This document shows, piece after piece, positions 8,834 through 11,206 of a stretch of 11,206 nucleotides of DNA. The stretch's first letter is position 1. Each line of letters starts with the position of its first letter. The notes beneath the pieces were generated by a model. The model worked only from the letters and a program-made list of their open reading frames with translations. It searched no databases and had not been told where the DNA came from. The translations under genes and the position numbers were made by a program. This DNA comes from Rudanella sp. (GTDB lineage Bacteria > Bacteroidota > Bacteroidia > Cytophagales > Spirosomataceae): assembly GCA_026785985.1 (NCBI GenBank), contig JAJAYX010000687.1, forward strand, positions 1 to 11,206, written 5' to 3'.

Positions 8834-9601
8834 ATGAAACCCCTATTCATCACATTGCTTGCCCTGTGTCCCCTTCTGTCGGTTGCCCAACGCAACCTGA
8901 ACTCGTCGGCAACCTCGCCTAGTCCGGCATCACGCTATGACTTCCCGGCCCGTATCCGTACGGCTGACCTGAGCCTTGCCTCCAGCGGTGATCTCAGCAG
9001 CTTGGCCCTGACTGTCAACCAGTTGCATGGCCTGGGGAGATCAAACCGATTTCGGATTGGCTATGGACTGAGGTTCACAGCAACGGCGGCCAACCAACTC
9101 GACTACATCACGGCTCCGGCCAAACTGACATCGGGTCAGGAGAGTATTGTGGCCCTGTTCACTGAGAGCATCAACAATAATTTGGATACCCTCCGGCTGG
9201 GCAAAACGCAAACCAACTCGCTCAATATCAGTATTCATTTAGAGTACGGTATTACACGTCGGCTGGCGGTTGGGTTCAATATTGATGCTATCGGGTTCTC
9301 GGCGGGGGCGCAGCAAAGCGGCACGTTCATTGCCAACGGACCCACCCGCTCGTCGCTGCACAACACCGTACAGGTGGCCAAACCAACGCCGTTCAATCTG
9401 CTGCTCATGGGCGACAGCGACCGGGGTAGCCTCAACTCCGAAGCCTATGCCCGGTATCGCGTTTCGCCCAAAGTCAGCCTGCGCGGGGGCATCGGGTTCC
9501 AGTTTACCGAGTACACGACCACCCGCAAACTGACTCTCGACAACGACCGTTTCCGTAGAAAAAATGCCGGGGTTCAGTTGGACGTTGCCTATCACTTTTG
9601 A
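8834..9601 (+). CDS. Unrecognised outer-membrane beta-barrel-like protein
   Basis: A 255-residue protein with a clear signal peptide (MKPLFITLLALCPLLSVA, cleavage probably before Q19). The mature part is rich in alternating polar and hydrophobic strands with Gly, Ser, Thr and Asn turns: RFRIGYGLRFTATAA, NSLNISIHLEYGI, RLAVGFNIDAIGFSAGA, SEAYARYRV, SLRGGIGFQFTEYTT, and a last strand GVQLDVAYHF ending in phenylalanine, the usual signature of an outer-membrane barrel recognised by the BAM machinery. The loop around 184-202 (GPTRSSLHNTVQVAKPTPFN region) is the longest apparent break. It has few cysteines and no plug or TonB box that I can see. I do not recognise a named family; it is not an obvious porin or SusC/SusD. 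It sits 5 bases after the DM13 gene and 33 bases before the YceI gene, so it probably works with these envelope proteins. Confidence 0.8.
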   Translation: MKPLFITLLALCPLLSVAQRNLNSSATSPSPASRYDFPARIRTADLSLASSGDLSSLALTVNQLHGLGRSNRFRIGYGLRFTATAANQLDYITAPAKLTSGQESIVALFTESINNNLDTLRLGKTQTNSLNISIHLEYGITRRLAVGFNIDAIGFSAGAQQSGTFIANGPTRSSLHNTVQVAKPTPFNLLLMGDSDRGSLNSEAYARYRVSPKVSLRGGIGFQFTEYTTTRKLTLDNDRFRRKNAGVQLDVAYHF

Positions 9602-9634
9602 TAGTCTCTTTCCTGATTTTACCAACCCATTCGT

Positions 9635-10174
9635 ATGAGAATCTTACTTGCCGTAGTACTGCTGCTGTCCGCTCAATTCGGGCAGGCGCAGGTCATCTGG
9701 AAACCGACCAAAGCCACCGTTATGTTCACGATCCGAAACGCGGGGCTGAACGTCGATGGCTCCTTCCAGGGCTTCGTCGGCGAACTTAATTTTGACCCGA
9801 AAGCCCCCGAAAAAGGAACGCTGTTGGCCAGTGTTGAGGCCAATACCCTCGACACGGGCATCGGACTGCGAAATAGTCACCTGCGCAAAGCCGACTATTT
9901 CGACGTGGCCACCTATCCGCGAATCAGCCTGAAATCGGTGAAGATGACCCGGCAATCGGGTAACAAGTACGAGGGTACGTTTGCCCTCACGCTCAAAGGC
10001 ACGACGCGGACGGTAGCGGTGCCCTTCACGTTTTCGGAAATGGGCGACAAAAGTACGTTCAGCGGGCAGTTTACGATCAACCGGCTCGACTATAAAGTGG
10101 GGGGTAAAAGCCTGTTAATGAGCAACGACGTGACGATTCAGATTGACCTGACGGCTGTTCGTCAACATCAATAG
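9635..10174 (+). CDS. YceI-family secreted lipid-binding protein
   Basis: A 179-residue protein with signal peptide MRILLAVVLLLSAQFGQA and a mature part that fits the YceI lipocalin-like fold. Visible hallmarks are ATVMFTIRNAGLNVDGSFQGFVGEL (start near 27), SVEANTLDTGIGLRNSHLRKADYFDVATYP (the R-xxHL-xx-xDYFD-xxxYP signature, about 67-95), GTFALTLKGTTRTVAVPF (about 114-131) and a closing strand VTIQIDL. YceI proteins bind polyisoprenoid-type lipids such as long-chain quinone precursors in the periplasm, and in many bacteria sit beside cytochrome b561 or other redox genes; here the redox-type neighbour is DM13. The start at 9635 is fixed by the signal peptide. It is the last gene of the cluster; the hairpin at 10202-10246 lies downstream. 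Family call is firm, the bound lipid is unknown. Confidence 0.95.
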   Translation: MRILLAVVLLLSAQFGQAQVIWKPTKATVMFTIRNAGLNVDGSFQGFVGELNFDPKAPEKGTLLASVEANTLDTGIGLRNSHLRKADYFDVATYPRISLKSVKMTRQSGNKYEGTFALTLKGTTRTVAVPFTFSEMGDKSTFSGQFTINRLDYKVGGKSLLMSNDVTIQIDLTAVRQHQ

Positions 10175-10201
10175 TAGTCCTGTCCTGGGGATGTTGGTGA
10201 G

Positions 10202-10246
10202 AATACGATCACCCAAAAGACGTACCGTTTTTTGGGTGATCGTATT
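10202..10246. terminator. Long perfect inverted repeat between convergent genes (possible bidirectional terminator)
   Basis: AATACGATCACCCAAAA at 10202-10218 is the exact reverse complement of 10230-10246, giving 17 perfect pairs; GAC/GTT extends this to 20 pairs with one G-U and a 5-base loop (10222-10226). It lies 27 bases after the YceI stop and 20 bases after the opposing nuclease stop. There is no proper T-run after either arm, so if it terminates it does so without the usual tail; the A/T run inside the stem (AAAA/TTTT) may contribute. Confidence 0.5.
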
Positions 10247-10266
10247 TACGCTGCAAATAGTAGCAT

Positions 10267-11206
10267 CTACCCATTTTTCTGTTGCTCATCCTGTTGAATG
10301 GCCAGCACCATCTCAACCGATACGGCGAAGTCTTCGGCAATTTCTTCAATGGTGAGTTTGCCCCGACGCAAGGCTTTTATGATCCCTTGCCGGTTCGTTA
10401 GCTCAATTCCCTGCTCAATTCCCTGCTCAATTCCCTGCTCAATTCCCTGCTCAATTCCCTGCTCAATTCCCTGCTCAATACCTTGTTTGATTCCCTGCTC
10501 AATTCCCCGCTCAATTCCTTGTTTGATTCCTTTTTCAATTGCTCTGTCCTCAGCTTCTGCGATTTTAGTCCGAAATATATCCCGCTCGATTACCTGATTC
10601 TCAATATCTTTAAGGTAAACATACCGATCCCCCTTGCTCAACCCCTCAAATTCCAGTCGCTTCTGCACCAGGGCCAATCCCTTCGCCTTGGAACCCGGTT
10701 TTACTTCATTGTGCTTAAAATAATAAATCCATTCATCGAGGGTATCTTTAGCTAAATCATTGAACTTGTTGACTTTAAGAATATAGTATTCGGGGTAAAT
10801 CTGGAAGACCTTGTCCAGCAACAACGTGTTTTTTTGGCGTGTGGAGAGACCCAGCAAATCGCCCGTGTGCAAGCCCGTAAACTCGGTCTTCCCGTGATAC
10901 ACATAATCGTCGCCTTGTCCTAAGTCGAAATAAACGATGTTGACCGAATAAACTTTTTTGATTTGCCCGTATTCCTGGCCTTCGTAAACATGCTCTACTA
11001 CCGCTTTTGACGTGGCAAAAAGAATTCTGTAGAAATAATCAACTTCGCTGTCTACCTGTAACTCAATGATAATCAACTGTTTTTTGCTATTCAAAGCCAG
11101 CAAATCGACCCGGTTGAATTTGATGCCAGCAATTTCCTGATTCGATTCGCTTTCGAGAATCTGCTCAATTTTAATATCCTCCCGCAGTAATTCCGACAGA
11201 AAACCC
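10267..11206 (-). CDS. PD-(D/E)XK nuclease, Rpn/transposase-like, with GIEQ-repeat tail (N-terminus beyond right edge)
   Basis: The frame is open from the right edge to a TAG at 10267 (313 residues), so the start is outside the window. The visible N-terminal part reads FLSELLRED, ILESESNQEIAG, then FNRVDLLAL and LIIIELQ, matching the PD-(D/E)XK core of Rpn-type recombination-promoting nucleases / 'PD-(D/E)XK nuclease family transposases' (D in RVD, then ExQ). The following YFYRILFATSKAVVEH and GLHTGDLL, KVFQIYPEYYILKVNKFND, DTLDEWIYYFKH stretches are typical of this family. The C-terminal tail contains eleven four-residue GI-x-x units (mostly GIEQ) from the 12-bp DNA repeat, and then a short helical end (GKLTIEEIAEDFAVSVEMVLAIQQ) resembling a small helix-turn-helix. 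Family members promote recombination-like DNA cleavage and are often present in many copies. Its DNA is more AT-rich than most of the window, consistent with, but not proof of, acquisition. Confidence 0.87.
   Translation of the reverse strand, partial: GFLSELLREDIKIEQILESESNQEIAGIKFNRVDLLALNSKKQLIIIELQVDSEVDYFYRILFATSKAVVEHVYEGQEYGQIKKVYSVNIVYFDLGQGDDYVYHGKTEFTGLHTGDLLGLSTRQKNTLLLDKVFQIYPEYYILKVNKFNDLAKDTLDEWIYYFKHNEVKPGSKAKGLALVQKRLEFEGLSKGDRYVYLKDIENQVIERDIFRTKIAEAEDRAIEKGIKQGIERGIEQGIKQGIEQGIEQGIEQGIEQGIEQGIEQGIELTNRQGIIKALRRGKLTIEEIAEDFAVSVEMVLAIQQDEQQKNG
10401..10544 (-). repeat. 12-bp tandem repeat encoding GIEQ units
   Basis: Twelve consecutive 12-base units lie in frame within the nuclease gene. 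Six (10401-10472) are identical (GCTCAATTCCCT on the plus strand); the units after 10472 are diverged (GCTCAATACCTT, GTTTGATTCCCT, GCTCAATTCCCC and so on). Because 12 is divisible by 3, gain or loss of units changes the tail length without a frameshift. The identical block suggests recent expansion by slippage or unequal recombination. Confidence 0.95.

Noticed and set aside
10298..10597. Plus-strand frame with repeated Ile-Pro-Cys-Ser, and a CRISPR-like appearance of the repeat
   Set aside because: The repetition is the opposite strand of the in-frame GIEQ units of the nuclease. Units are 12 bp, contiguous and without spacers, so this is not a CRISPR array.

Overview
The window looks like chromosomal DNA from a Bacteroidota bacterium, most likely of the order Cytophagales (Spirosoma-like). 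The grounds are a periplasmic two-component propeller/Y_Y_Y sensor kinase, a TAnnTTTG-type promoter box, weak Shine-Dalgarno sequences, secreted proteins of Bacteroidota style and moderately high GC. The genus is inferred from style, not from any database match.

Layout. (1) 1-1653, minus: the first 551 residues of a secreted PVC-type membrane-bound dehydrogenase-like protein (beta-propeller followed by HEAT-like helices), cut by the left edge. (2) 1859-2008, plus: a tRNA-Ser(GGA) with its own promoter box and terminator, followed at 2060-2254 by a 64-residue unrecognised protein. (3) 2262-7591, minus: a two-gene signalling operon of a 1288-residue hybrid sensor kinase and, joined by an ATGA overlap, a sigma-54-dependent AAA+ response regulator. 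(4) 7817-10174, plus: a divergent cluster of a DinB-like protein, a DM13 lipoprotein, an unrecognised outer-membrane beta-barrel-like protein and a YceI protein. (5) 10202-10246: a long perfect hairpin between convergent genes. (6) 10267-11206, minus: a PD-(D/E)XK (Rpn/transposase-like) nuclease with a 12-bp tandem repeat in its tail, cut by the right edge.

How the parts may work together. The kinase should sense a periplasmic signal through its propeller and pass phosphate to the regulator, which has an intact GAFTGA loop and so should activate a sigma-54 promoter. The 225-bp divergent region between the kinase and the DinB/DM13/barrel/YceI cluster contains a sequence with correctly spaced GG and GC elements of a sigma-54 promoter, pointing at that cluster. 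The cluster is therefore a plausible regulon of the system. This is inference from layout plus an imperfect promoter match. The most interesting parts are this possible sensor-to-envelope circuit, the unrecognised barrel protein inside it, and a nine-G tract within the kinase that could act as a mutational switch. No CRISPR array, insertion sequence, integrase or complete mobile element is visible.
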